Counted from the first letter of the stretch, positions 1 through 8,844 are shown. The stretch is 32,011 nucleotides of DNA from Bacillota bacterium (GCA_014896485.1 JADBKH010000024.1:1-32011); one strand, 5' to 3'. The notes: generated by a model not told the origin, from the letters alone. Translations and numbers: made by a program.

Positions 1-1188
1 TAAACCCGCCCGCTTTTTTCGTTAAAACGCTTTCCGCCGAACGTGAACGTCGCCGGGATTCGGGTGGTGAAAGGCTTTGTACGTGAAAAAAACCAATCAG
101 AGAAATTCTATCGCGAAAACCTGAACTTTATGGAGCGCAACATGGCGATGGCCCGCATCCAGGGAATCTTCCAGCCGCTGGTCCAGGTGATCAGCGCCCT
201 CGCCTACGTGATCGTTTTGGCCTTTGGTGGCTATTTGGCCATCCACAGTTTCATCACCCTTGGCGATTTTGTTGCTTTTAACATGTATTTGGGGGAACTG
301 GTCTGGCCAATGATGGCCATCGGTTGGGTGGTCAACCTGATCCAACGCGGTCAAGCCTCGATGAAACGTATCAATGTACTGCTCTCCTACCCCGCTGAAG
401 TCCAAGAGAGCGCCAACGTAGCTGCAGTAACCCAGCTAAGCGGCCAGGTAAGCGTGCAACAGCTCTCGTTCCAATACCCAGATGCCCCGGCACCTGCTCT
501 ATCGGGGATCTCTTTCCAACTATTTCCCGGGAAACAGATTGGGATCATTGGACGCACGGGTGCCGGTAAGAGCACCCTGTGCAACCTACTCATCCGTCTG
601 ATGGAAGCTTCAGCAGGGAGTATCCGCTATGACGGCATCGACATCCGTCAGATCCCGTTACAAACGCTGCGGGAACAGATCGGCTACGTGCCACAAGACA
701 ATTTTCTTTTTTCCACCACCTTGCGTGAGAACATCGCTTTTCATCCCTATTCCATCTCCCAGGAAGAGGTTGTCTGGGCGGCCAAAGTGGCGCAGATCTA
801 TGATGAGATCATGGCGATGCCCAAGCAGTTCGACACGGTGATTGGAGTGCGGGGCATCACCCTCTCCGGTGGTCAGAAACAGCGCGTCGCCATCGCCCGT
901 GCGCTGGTCAAGCATCCCCGCCTGCTCCTTTTAGACGATTGCCTTTCGGCGGTCGATACGCAGACAGAAGAGAAAATCTTGCAGGGTTTAAAGCAGGTCA
1001 TGCCCGAGTGTGCAACGCTCTTTATCTCGCACCGTATCTCTTCGATCATGGATGCGGATGAAATCCTGGTCATAGAGGAAGGACAAATCCTCGAACGCGG
1101 TACCCATGCACAGCTGTTGGCCAAAGGTGGGCTGTACACACAACTTTACGAGCGTCAGCAGTTGGAACATGAAGTCGTCAACAGCTAG
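1..1188 (+). CDS. bmrC: BmrC/YheI-like half of a heterodimeric ABC exporter, 5' incomplete
   Basis: This is the C-terminal two thirds of an ABC exporter half-transporter: the last transmembrane helices (about residues 45-110, counted from the GTG at 43) and a complete ATPase domain. Visible motifs are Walker A GRTGAGKST (about residues 169-177), signature LSGGQKQR (about 274) and Walker B LLLLDD. The catalytic Glu after Walker B is replaced by Asp, as in BmrC of Bacillus subtilis, whose site is the degenerate one of the pair. Family members are about 580 residues, so some 190 N-terminal residues are missing. The reading frame meets TAA at bases 1-3, and the GTG at 43 lacks a ribosome site, so 43 is not the true start. 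The gene ends 23 bases before bmrD, so the two are co-transcribed. The role as a drug exporter is inferred from the family; the substrate is unknown. Confidence 0.85.
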
Positions 1189-1211
1189 AGAGAGATGGAG
1201 GATCCTCAGAC

Positions 1212-3320
1212 GTGATCCAAGAAGAAGAAAACGCACGACAAGGGATCAACCCTCATGTGCTACGGCGCCTGCTCGGATTGGCCCGACCTTTCTGGAAAGG
1301 TTTCGCAATTGCGGCCCTGTTGGTGCTGGTAGCAACAGGGGCCAACTTGGCACGTCCCTATCTTCTAAAGGTGGCCATCGATAATCACATTTTGCCGACC
1401 GGCCGTGTCTGGGTTGTCGACCAAGGGCCAGAGGCCATCCAAGTCGGTGATCTCTCCTTACGGCCTTATCCGGTAGGAATCCATCCACCCCAAGGCGAAC
1501 CGCGCTACACGCTGCAGAGCGTGGGCAAGACAACCTATCTGGTCAAAGGGGTTCCCCCTACTCAGACGACGTTTCAGGTACAGCAGATCGCCGGCCAGAC
1601 CGTGCTCGTCGACCCGTTGGGCCGTTCCTATCCCGCACAACGCCTGACGGCGCAACAGTTGGCAACGATCCGCCAAGCGGATTTGAGTGCTGTCTATCGC
1701 CTCACCTTGATCTTTTTGGGTATCGTTGCGGCGCAGTTCGTCGCCACCTTTGCACAGACCATGGTGCTCACTCGCACCAGCCAACGCCTGCTCATTCAGT
1801 TACGCCAACGCATTTTCGATCATGTCCAACAGATGGACCTGAGCTTTTTCGACCGCAACCCGGTCGGACGCCTGGTCACCCGGATGACCAACGACCCACA
1901 AGCGCTCAACGACTTTTTCACCCAGGCTTTGGTAACCTCGCTCAACGATTTTGCCATGATCATCGGCATCGTTGTCATCATGTTTCAGCTCGATGCCCAC
2001 TTTGCGCTGGTCGCAATGACACTGTTACCGGTCATCGTCGCTATGGTTTGGTTTTATCAGCTGCGGGCACGTAAAGCCTATCGCAACGTCCGCATCAAAC
2101 TGGCCAAGGTAAATGCCATGTTGGCAGAGAATATCGACGGTATGCGCATCGTGCAAATTTTCAGGCGGGAAAAAAAGCAACACGAAAGCTTTGACGCGAC
2201 CAACCGAGAGTACCTCGATGCGAACATGCGGCAGCTGCTGTTGTTTTCTATTTTTTATCCGGCGATCGACATGCTGGGATCGTTTGCCACTGCTTTGATG
2301 ATCTGGTATGGGGCACACTCGTTTCTGGCTGGTGCCGTTGCCTTCGGGGTAGTCTACGCCTTCTTGAACTACATCCAGCAGTTTTTCCGTCCCATCATGG
2401 ATATTGCGGAAAAGTTCGACATTCTGCAGTCTGCTTCGGCTGCTTCCGAGCGCATTTTTGCGTTGTTAGATGAGCAGCCGAAATTACAGGATCCACCCCA
2501 CCCGATTCCCCTGCCCCAGCCTGTGAGGGGAGAGATTCGATTTGAACATGTCTGGTTTGCCTATCAGCCGCCGAGATGGGTGCTGCAAGACATCGATTTT
2601 GCAATAAAACCGGGTCAGACAGTGGCTTTCGTCGGTCATACCGGCGCAGGCAAGTCATCGATCATGAGTCTGGTCAGCCGTTTCTACGACGTGCAGAAAG
2701 GTCGCATCACCTTTGACGGTATCGACATACGGGAACTCTCTTTGCAGGAATTGCGCCGTCAAGTAGGTGTCGTCATGCAGGATGTCTTTCTGTTTACCGG
2801 CACCATTGCAGACAACATCCGTTTGGAAAATCCTCAAATCCCGATGAATCGTGTCATCGCGGCTGCCCGTGCCGTCCATGCGGATCGTTTCATCGAAAAG
2901 TTGCCCGACGGCTATCAGACCAAGGTGGCAGAACGGGGGGCGACCCTCTCTGCTGGACAGCGTCAGCTGATCGCCTTTGCGCGGGCGCTCTGCTATAATC
3001 CCGCGGTGCTGATTCTGGACGAAGCGACCGCCAACATCGATACCGAAACCGAGCAGCTCATCCAGGAGGCAATGGCAACCCTCATGAGAAATCGCACCAC
3101 TTTGGTGGTGGCGCACCGCCTTTCAACGATCCAGCACGCGGATCGCATCTTCGTGCTTCATCACGGACAGTTGCGCGAAGCAGGCACGCATCAGGAGCTG
3201 CTGGCACGCCATGGACTCTACTATCAACTCTACCTGTTGCAGTACAAAGAGGAGTTGAGCCGTCGCCAAAGTGCATTCTCTCCGGCTGTCGGCCAGGGAA
3301 TCTCCCCACAGCGTTCATGA
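1212..3320 (+). CDS. bmrD: BmrD/YheH-like half of a heterodimeric ABC multidrug exporter
   Basis: Full-length ABC exporter half-transporter of 702 residues. TM1 lies at about residues 31-50. A loop of about 95 residues (about 62-158) precedes TM2; this extracytoplasmic insertion is the hallmark of YheH/BmrD. The ATPase domain has Walker A GHTGAGKSS (about 475), a degenerate signature LSAGQRQ (about 579) and Walker B LILDEA with the catalytic Glu. It therefore complements the upstream partner, which has a canonical LSGGQ but no catalytic Glu: one consensus and one degenerate ATP site, as in BmrC/BmrD. The GTG start at 1212 is supported by GGAGGA at 1197-1202, 9 bases upstream. In B. subtilis the homologous pair is induced by ribosome-targeting antibiotics through an attenuator; that region lies outside this window. 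The 3' end overlaps the convergent DUF309 gene by 6 bases. Confidence 0.92.
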   Translation: MIQEEENARQGINPHVLRRLLGLARPFWKGFAIAALLVLVATGANLARPYLLKVAIDNHILPTGRVWVVDQGPEAIQVGDLSLRPYPVGIHPPQGEPRYTLQSVGKTTYLVKGVPPTQTTFQVQQIAGQTVLVDPLGRSYPAQRLTAQQLATIRQADLSAVYRLTLIFLGIVAAQFVATFAQTMVLTRTSQRLLIQLRQRIFDHVQQMDLSFFDRNPVGRLVTRMTNDPQALNDFFTQALVTSLNDFAMIIGIVVIMFQLDAHFALVAMTLLPVIVAMVWFYQLRARKAYRNVRIKLAKVNAMLAENIDGMRIVQIFRREKKQHESFDATNREYLDANMRQLLLFSIFYPAIDMLGSFATALMIWYGAHSFLAGAVAFGVVYAFLNYIQQFFRPIMDIAEKFDILQSASAASERIFALLDEQPKLQDPPHPIPLPQPVRGEIRFEHVWFAYQPPRWVLQDIDFAIKPGQTVAFVGHTGAGKSSIMSLVSRFYDVQKGRITFDGIDIRELSLQELRRQVGVVMQDVFLFTGTIADNIRLENPQIPMNRVIAAARAVHADRFIEKLPDGYQTKVAERGATLSAGQRQLIAFARALCYNPAVLILDEATANIDTETEQLIQEAMATLMRNRTTLVVAHRLSTIQHADRIFVLHHGQLREAGTHQELLARHGLYYQLYLLQYKEELSRRQSAFSPAVGQGISPQRS

Positions 3321-3752
3321 ACCTGCAGGTTCGTCAAAAGTGCCACGCGGCGCGGCACTACGCAGCATCGCCCCTTCGGCATCGTTGGAGAGATGCAACT
3401 GGACGCGGGGCAAGCCCAGTTGGGCAACTTCTTCAAGAGAGATACGCCGCGCATCCGGCAGGCGTTGCACAATACAGCAGGTCTCATGGCGCAAGCGCGC
3501 CAGATCGAGTCCCCGATGGGTGGGCAAGTAGGGTTTCAGGAGTTCTCCCGAGGTCTCAAAAAGATGCCGTGCCCCCACGAGATTTCCATTTTCCAGATGG
3601 AGCAGGCCGACCGCTTGCTGAATGAGTCCTTTATAAAAATCTTGCCGATCGGTCCGCCACAAATCCTCAAGCACCTCATGGGCTTCAAAGTAAACGCCCC
3701 GGTTAAAGAGTGCACAAAATTCCAAGAATTCCTCGGGAAATGCCTCTGCCAT
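3315..3752 (-). CDS. DUF309 family protein
   Basis: A 145-residue soluble protein with the DUF309 signature near the N-terminus: FNRGVYFEAHEVLEDLW at residues 17-33, followed by YKGLIQQAVGLLHLENGN. The family is a small all-helical protein of unknown biochemical role, common in Bacillales, archaea and cyanobacteria; the conserved His and Glu residues of the EAHEVLE stretch suggest a ligand or metal site, but that is inference. The ATG at 3752 lies 6 bases after the M20 amidohydrolase stop, so the two genes form an operon. The ribosome site is weak (GGGGGC), which fits translational coupling. The last residues are encoded opposite the end of bmrD. Confidence 0.85.
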   Translation of the reverse strand: MAEAFPEEFLEFCALFNRGVYFEAHEVLEDLWRTDRQDFYKGLIQQAVGLLHLENGNLVGARHLFETSGELLKPYLPTHRGLDLARLRHETCCIVQRLPDARRISLEEVAQLGLPRVQLHLSNDAEGAMLRSAAPRGTFDEPAGS

Positions 3753-3758
3753 AGGCGT

Positions 3759-4958
3759 CTATGCCCCCGACAAACCGTTTTCCAAGAAATCAGCAACTAC
3801 CTGCAGAAAGAGTTGGGTGGTCGGTAAAAAGATGGTTTCATCCAGCATAAAGGTTGGCGAATGCTGGGCACCGGCGATCCCTTTGGCCTCATTGTGGACA
3901 CCCACATGCGCAAAAGCACCTGGAACATGTTGAAGAAAATAAGAGAAGTCCTCTCCGCCCATCGAGGGAGGAATGGCCAAGACCCCTTCTGGACCAAAGA
4001 CATTCCGCACTGCCTGCTGCACCAGCGCTGTCATTCGTGCCTCGTTGACAAGGGGTGGATAGCCTTCCTCGATTGCCAGATCGGCTTCCACCCCCTGTGC
4101 CGCAGCAACCCCACCGACGATTTGCCGCATCCAGTCAAAGAGAGCACGACGCAACGGCTCTTCAAAGGAGCGCATCGTCCCTGTCATGGTCACTTCGTCT
4201 GCAATGACGTTGTTCGCATACCCCCCGTGAATCGTACCGACAGTAACCACCGCCTGTTTCAGCGGGCTGACCCTGCGGCTGACGATCGTCTGTAGCGCTT
4301 CGATCATCTCTGCAGCCGCAGGGATCGGATCCCGCGTTGCCTCCGGCTCAGAACCATGGCCACCGACGCCAGTCACTTTCAGCGTAAACGTATCTGGTGC
4401 AGCCATCATCGGTCCGGGAATGATCCCGACTTTTCCAGATGGAATGCCCGCAATGTAATGAACCCCGAAGATCGCATCGACCCCATCAAGCGCACCGGCT
4501 TCGATCATACCCAATGCTCCACCCGGAAAGTGCTCCTCAGAAGGCTGAAACAGAAAGCGAACTTCTCCGTTGAGCTGTGCCCGAAACGGAGCCAACGCTG
4601 CAGCAACACCAAGGAGTGTGGCGGTATGCCCATCGTGTCCGCACGCGTGCATCTTCCCGTCTATCTCCGAGGCAAAGGGCAGCCCTGTCTTCTCCTGTAC
4701 GGGTAAAGCGTCCATATCTGCGCGCAACGCAATCACACGCCCTGGCTGGGCGCCGATCAACCGTCCTACAACACCGGTACGATTGACCCGCTCATAGGGA
4801 ATGCCGAGCTGTTTCAGTGTCGTGCCGATCAGTTGTGACGTCTGCTCTTCCTCAAAGCCTAACTCAGGATGGCGATGAATCTGCCGACGCCACGCGATCA
4901 CCTGCTGCTCTCCGTCCTCTGCTTGCTTGAACGCTTGCTGCAACCATACTGTTCCCAT
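3759..4958 (-). CDS. M20 family metallopeptidase / N-acyl-amino acid amidohydrolase
   Basis: A zinc-dependent amidohydrolase of peptidase family M20 (subfamily M20D, the hippurate hydrolase and N-acetyldiaminopimelate deacetylase group), 399 residues. Evidence: IHRHPELGFEEEQTS at the N-terminus, LRADMDALPVQE, the metal-binding HACGHDGHTA (about residues 101-110), FQPSEEHFPGGA, GGHGSEPEATRDP in the dimerisation domain, and SMGGEDFSYF near the C-terminus. It cleaves the acyl group from N-acylated amino acids; the exact substrate cannot be read from sequence. The ATG at 4958 was chosen because the protein aligns from there; an in-frame TTG at 4964, closer to AAAGGGG, is an alternative. The open frame extends upstream to 5273, but that part is not protein-like. 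Confidence 0.9.
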   Translation of the reverse strand: MGTVWLQQAFKQAEDGEQQVIAWRRQIHRHPELGFEEEQTSQLIGTTLKQLGIPYERVNRTGVVGRLIGAQPGRVIALRADMDALPVQEKTGLPFASEIDGKMHACGHDGHTATLLGVAAALAPFRAQLNGEVRFLFQPSEEHFPGGALGMIEAGALDGVDAIFGVHYIAGIPSGKVGIIPGPMMAAPDTFTLKVTGVGGHGSEPEATRDPIPAAAEMIEALQTIVSRRVSPLKQAVVTVGTIHGGYANNVIADEVTMTGTMRSFEEPLRRALFDWMRQIVGGVAAAQGVEADLAIEEGYPPLVNEARMTALVQQAVRNVFGPEGVLAIPPSMGGEDFSYFLQHVPGAFAHVGVHNEAKGIAGAQHSPTFMLDETIFLPTTQLFLQVVADFLENGLSGA

Positions 4959-4973
4959 GACCAACCCGCCCCT

Positions 4974-5002
4974 TTGGAAGGCTCTCTTGCGCCCAGTATG
5001 AG
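4974..5002 (+). promoter_or_regulatory. Candidate promoter for the small ORF and YyaL-like gene
   Basis: TTGGAA (4974-4979) and TATGAG (4997-5002) with a 17-base spacer, each matching four of six consensus bases. It lies about 50 bases before the TTG start at 5054. Its -10 shares bases with the minus-strand promoter, so the two promoters would be mutually exclusive or co-regulated. Confidence 0.35.
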
Positions 5003-5023
5003 ACCTCGCCTTCCACCAAGCAA
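4995..5023 (-). promoter_or_regulatory. Candidate promoter for the M20-DUF309 operon
   Basis: Read on the minus strand, TTGCTT and CATACT are separated by exactly 17 bases (complement of AAGCAA at 5018-5023 and AGTATG at 4995-5000), 37 bases upstream of the ATG at 4958. Match to the housekeeping consensus is partial. The -10 overlaps the -10 of the divergent candidate promoter. Confidence 0.35.
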
Positions 5024-5053
5024 GCACATGCCCCGACTCAAACGGACAGCTGG

Positions 5054-5212
5054 TTGGCGCAACAACGCTACTTCCACCAGCTCTGGAGCATTGCCAACGA
5101 CAAGTACCGGCACTTTCCGATGTCGTGTCAGAATCGTACGGAACAGTTCCTTTTGGACTTTGCCGGTAACGCAGTAGTATGGTCACGAGAGGAAAGGGGC
5201 AGATCTTTGTGA
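5054..5212 (+). CDS. Candidate small protein coupled to the YyaL-like gene
   Basis: A 52-residue frame from TTG (5054) to TGA (5210-5212). Its stop shares four bases (GTGA) with the GTG start of the next gene, a layout typical of translational coupling. The composition is protein-like and rich in aromatics, including QQRYFHQLW, NDKYRHFP and FLLDFAGNAVVW, with one Cys. The frame is open upstream to a TGA at 4958-4960 and reads plausibly from about 5030, yet no ATG or GTG exists there, so the start is uncertain and no good ribosome site precedes the TTG. I do not recognise the family. It could be a real small gene, a decayed N-terminal remnant, or a chance frame. Confidence 0.4.
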   Translation: MAQQRYFHQLWSIANDKYRHFPMSCQNRTEQFLLDFAGNAVVWSREERGRSL

Positions 5213-6861
5213 AAACGCTCGCGTGGCAACCCTGGTCTGCAGAGGCATTCCAGAAGGCAGCCGAGCAAGGCAAACTCGTTTTACTCGATATCAGCGCAGT
5301 CTGGTGCCATTGGTGCCATGTAATGGACGAAACTACCTACAGCGATCCCGAGGTCATCAAGGCAATCGAAGCGGGCTTTGTTCCCATCCGTGTCGATACC
5401 GACGCTTCTCCGGAGATCAACGAGCGCTACAACCTAGGGGGCTGGCCAACAACGGCCATTCTTTCGCCAGAAGGACGGCTGTTGACAGGCGGTACCTATA
5501 TTCCGCCCCAAAGCATGCTCCCGTTCTTACGACAGGTACGCAACTGGTGGGAGACCGAAGGATCCAGCTTACCCCCCACACCTGCTCGACGTCCAATGCG
5601 TCAGGCAACTTCATTTGCAGTGAAAGAGCTCCCCGAGCAGGCACTTCAAACAGTGTTAGATGCTTACGATGTTCAGTTCGGCGGTTTTGGGAAAGAGGCC
5701 AAATTCCCTTTTCCTATGGCACTCTCACTGCTCTTCGATACTGCCTTGCTCTACCAGAGCACGGAAGCGCGAGACGCATTGCTCCAAACACTCGCAGCTT
5801 ATGCCCGCGGTGGTATGTACGATCCCGTTGAAGGAGGCTTCTTCCGCTATAGCACCGATGCTGCTTTCCGCCTGCCACACTACGAAAAGATGGCGGAAGA
5901 CAACGGTCAACTACTCTCCATCTACAGTCATGCCGCTCTAATGGAGCCGCAACTGGCAGAAATTGCCGACGATGTGCTACGCTATGTACACGCTGCTTTC
6001 TGGCAAGAAGCAGAGGCTGGCTTCTCCGCCAGCCAGGACGCCGATCAAAGCTACTATGCCCTGGATGCCTCCCAGCGTTCAAGGCGTGTTCCTCCTATGA
6101 TCGACAGACGCCTCTTCACACGGCCCAATGCGTTTTTGGTTTCAGGGATACTCGCCCACTCTGCTTACCGAGGAGACCTGGCCTGGCAGCAGAGAGTAGA
6201 AGAGACACTACGCCGCTGGACGCAACGCAGCTTTGAAACCCCTGCTGGACTAGCCCATCAGCGGAATGCCCCTTCTCAGCGCGGGCTGCTCAGCGACACC
6301 GTTCCTTTGGCACTTGCTTGCCTAGACGCTTACGTGGTCGGCGGCAACCGCACCTTTTTGAATGATGCCACCCGCCTAGGTGACTGGATGATCGCCCAGC
6401 TGTGGGAGGAAAGTGAAGGTGCTTTTCGCGATCAACCCTTGCAGCGAGAAGCGATCGGCGCTCTTGCCGAACCGGTTTGGCCATACGAAGAAAATGGCCG
6501 GGCAGCACAGCTGTTGGCCCGCCTCCATTTGGCCGTACCCCAGCAAGGCTATGCCTACTACACCGATCGCCTGTTGGAGTGGGGAGCGATGCAGGTGGAA
6601 GAGATGGGGCTCTTCTCTGCGGCCTTCGGCATCGCAGCCATCGAGCGCAACGAGGTGTGGAACGAGATCGATTGGGTCGGGGATCCACCCGTATCGCTTG
6701 GGCGTTTGGCGCTTTGGCCTCTGACTTGGATTCGCCGGCTCAATGCTGAAGAAGCAGCTGTCCGCGGATACGCACAACCAGGCGGCTACCTCTGCCGCGC
6801 GGACAGCTGCGTTGGACCTTTGGACGTCGACGCACTCGAGCAAGCCTTACAGCTCTCTTGA
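5209..6861 (+). CDS. YyaL-like DUF255 thioredoxin-fold protein, short form
   Basis: A 550-residue protein starting with a thioredoxin-like DUF255 domain carrying WCHWCHVM (about residues 31-38) and NLGGWPTTAILSPEG, followed by a (alpha/alpha)-toroid-like region with GGMYDPVEGGFFRYSTD, LPHYEKMAEDN and SQDADQ, as in YyaL / spermatogenesis-associated protein 20 relatives. The family's activity is poorly defined; a redox or sugar-epimerase-like role has been suggested. YyaL is about 690 residues, so this copy is about 140 shorter. The GTG at 5209 was chosen because GAGGAAAGGGG sits 8-9 bases upstream; an in-frame ATG at 5179 has no ribosome site. The gene ends 7 bases before the convergent htpX, leaving no room for a terminator. 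Confidence 0.85.
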   Translation: MKTLAWQPWSAEAFQKAAEQGKLVLLDISAVWCHWCHVMDETTYSDPEVIKAIEAGFVPIRVDTDASPEINERYNLGGWPTTAILSPEGRLLTGGTYIPPQSMLPFLRQVRNWWETEGSSLPPTPARRPMRQATSFAVKELPEQALQTVLDAYDVQFGGFGKEAKFPFPMALSLLFDTALLYQSTEARDALLQTLAAYARGGMYDPVEGGFFRYSTDAAFRLPHYEKMAEDNGQLLSIYSHAALMEPQLAEIADDVLRYVHAAFWQEAEAGFSASQDADQSYYALDASQRSRRVPPMIDRRLFTRPNAFLVSGILAHSAYRGDLAWQQRVEETLRRWTQRSFETPAGLAHQRNAPSQRGLLSDTVPLALACLDAYVVGGNRTFLNDATRLGDWMIAQLWEESEGAFRDQPLQREAIGALAEPVWPYEENGRAAQLLARLHLAVPQQGYAYYTDRLLEWGAMQVEEMGLFSAAFGIAAIERNEVWNEIDWVGDPPVSLGRLALWPLTWIRRLNAEEAAVRGYAQPGGYLCRADSCVGPLDVDALEQALQLS

Positions 6862-6868
6862 GACAAGT

Positions 6869-7714
6869 CTAAAAGTGCATGGCCAGCAGACGGCGAATGC
6901 GTTCGGCTGTCGGCGGATGGGTAGAGAAGAGCGTCGTCCAATCCCGGGCTTTGAGCGGGTTGATGATGTACAGATGCGCCGTACTGGGACTCGCCGAATA
7001 GGAGGGGATTCGCTGTGCGGCGCTATCTATTTTTTCCAAAGCCTGTGCCAAAGGTTCTCCGGTACCCAGCAGCTTGGCTCCGGAAGCATCTGCCGCAAAT
7101 TCCCGCGACCGAGAGATAGAAAGCTGCACCAAGGCAGCAGCCAGGGGGGCCAAAATGATCATCAACAGTTGACCGATCAGTGCGAGGGGATTGTCCCGTT
7201 CGTCGTCGTTGCCCCCAAACAGCCACCCAAACTGCAGGATACGTGCGATTGAGGTAATGGCACCGGCCAAAACAGCAGCGATGCTGGAGATGAGGATATC
7301 TCGGTTACGCACGTGAGAGATCTCATGAGCGAGCACCCCTTCCAGCTCCCAGGGTTCGAGCATCTGCAGGATCCCTTGGGTGCACGCGACAGCTGCGTGA
7401 CTTGGGTTTCGTCCCGTGGCAAACGCATTGGGCTGCGGATCCGGCGTGATATAGATGCGCGGCATGGGCAGATTCGCACGCTCACACAGATCCCGCACGA
7501 TGGCATACAGCTGAGGGGCCTCCTGCTCGGTGACCGGCTGCGCATGCGCCATAGCCAAGGCAATACGGTCGCTGAAAAAATACGAGAACCCATTCATCGC
7601 CACGCCCAACAGCAAAAACCAGAGCATGCCGCTGATGCCGCCGATCCACTCCCCGATCAGCACCAAGATCACCGTCAGGACAGTCATCAATACCGCTGTT
7701 TTCAGGCGGTTCAC
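6869..7714 (-). CDS. htpX: HtpX-type membrane zinc metalloprotease (M48)
   Basis: A 281-residue M48 peptidase. Two N-terminal transmembrane segments (about residues 5-45) are followed by the zinc-binding helix HEISHVRNRD (about 129-138), two more hydrophobic stretches (about 140-195), and SREFAADASGA carrying the third metal ligand. HtpX degrades misfolded or damaged inner-membrane proteins with its active site facing the cytoplasm. I chose the GTG at 7714 (MNRLKTAVL), which matches the usual family N-terminus and lies 10 bases after GGAGG; a GTG at 7720 is closer but suboptimally spaced. It follows the LCP gene by 70 bases on the same strand and is the last gene of the pepA operon. Confidence 0.93.
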   Translation of the reverse strand: MNRLKTAVLMTVLTVILVLIGEWIGGISGMLWFLLLGVAMNGFSYFFSDRIALAMAHAQPVTEQEAPQLYAIVRDLCERANLPMPRIYITPDPQPNAFATGRNPSHAAVACTQGILQMLEPWELEGVLAHEISHVRNRDILISSIAAVLAGAITSIARILQFGWLFGGNDDERDNPLALIGQLLMIILAPLAAALVQLSISRSREFAADASGAKLLGTGEPLAQALEKIDSAAQRIPSYSASPSTAHLYIINPLKARDWTTLFSTHPPTAERIRRLLAMHF

Positions 7715-7784
7715 GTCCACCGTTCCTCCCCCTTGTTCCCTCTCGGGTCTGTCTATATATACGCAACAGCCAAACACAGTAGCT

Positions 7785-8822
7785 TCAAGAAACCGTATAC
7801 CCGTCAGGCAACAGGCGCCGATCGATGGGCGCATGATCAGGCCAGAGGCGATCGAACAGGTTGCGTGTTTTGGAAAGGTCGATCAGATAGTACCACCCAC
7901 CCCACACATACCGGTTTTCCCCCGGAAGGAGCTCTTGTACGAAGCGCGGTTTGTGCAGTCCATTGGCATGTACCAGTTGGGCCAGGATTTCTGCTGTCAG
8001 GTTGTTACTGCTGGTCGTTGAGACCGTCTCGAGCAATCCTGGAAGCAGGCCGATCCCACTTGGCGTCATGACTTTCGTCAAGACCGCCTCCACAATCTGC
8101 CGCTGCCGTGCCGTACGCCCCTCATCTCCCTGGGCATCGTGTCGGAAACGCACCAGCTTGAGGGCATCCGCACCGTCTACATGTTGCCTGCCAGCTGGAA
8201 AGTTGGCGTGTAATCCGGCATCGACGATGGGATGATCCAAAGTGATGTCGACGCCGCCGACTGCATCGACTGCTTTCTGAAAACTGAGGAAGTTGAACGT
8301 GACGTATCCCAAGATGGGAATACCCGTCAACCGTTCGACGATTTGCTGCGCGTATGTCGGTCCACCCAAGACGGCAGCTGCGTTGATCTTCTGCCTGCCG
8401 TAGCGGTCCATTGCCAGCGCGGTATCCCGCGGCAAAGTCAGCAGCGTCACGCGATGGGTCACGTCATCGAAAATCGCCAACATCATCACATCCGTGCGGC
8501 CCCCCAACCCTTTGGCGTAATCCGATCCAGGCTTCGCCCGCGGATCATAATCGGTGCCCAACAGCAAAATCGCCTGTCGTTGTGTCGAAGGGCCGCTTAC
8601 CAAAGCAGCAGTTGTGCTGGCCAGACGATCGGGTCCAGGCGTAAACGCCTGGACCGCTTGCCACAGACGCGCCACGAGATACCCAAAGTAGCCAAAGCCA
8701 ATCACCAGCAGGAAGATGATCAAGGCTAGGATCACCCGCCACACCGAATGTCGGCGTTTGGCCGTCTGGGGCGGTAGGGGTGGACTGCCGCTGAATCCCG
8801 TCGGCGGTCGATAGGCGCTCAT
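7785..8822 (-). CDS. LytR-CpsA-Psr (LCP) family cell-wall ligase
   Basis: A 345-residue protein with a short basic cytoplasmic tail, one transmembrane segment (about residues 29-52) and an extracytoplasmic LCP domain. Family motifs visible are LLGTDYDPR, GGRTDVMMLAIFDD, LTLPRDTAL with the conserved Arg/Asp pair, and LVRFRHDAQGDEGRTARQ. LCP enzymes transfer teichoic acids or other glycopolymers from undecaprenyl carriers to peptidoglycan. The ATG at 8822 is preceded by GAGGAGC. It lies 22 bases after pepA, in the same operon. Which glycopolymer it handles cannot be told from sequence. Confidence 0.92.
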   Translation of the reverse strand: MSAYRPPTGFSGSPPLPPQTAKRRHSVWRVILALIIFLLVIGFGYFGYLVARLWQAVQAFTPGPDRLASTTAALVSGPSTQRQAILLLGTDYDPRAKPGSDYAKGLGGRTDVMMLAIFDDVTHRVTLLTLPRDTALAMDRYGRQKINAAAVLGGPTYAQQIVERLTGIPILGYVTFNFLSFQKAVDAVGGVDITLDHPIVDAGLHANFPAGRQHVDGADALKLVRFRHDAQGDEGRTARQRQIVEAVLTKVMTPSGIGLLPGLLETVSTTSSNNLTAEILAQLVHANGLHKPRFVQELLPGENRYVWGGWYYLIDLSKTRNLFDRLWPDHAPIDRRLLPDGYTVS

Positions 8823-8844
8823 CTTTGCTCCTCACACGCTCCCA

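Noticed and set aside
4959-5273. N-terminal extension of the M20 amidohydrolase to 504 residues
   Set aside because: The extra 105 residues do not resemble the family and overlap the divergent gene's start; the ATG at 4958 gives the normal length.
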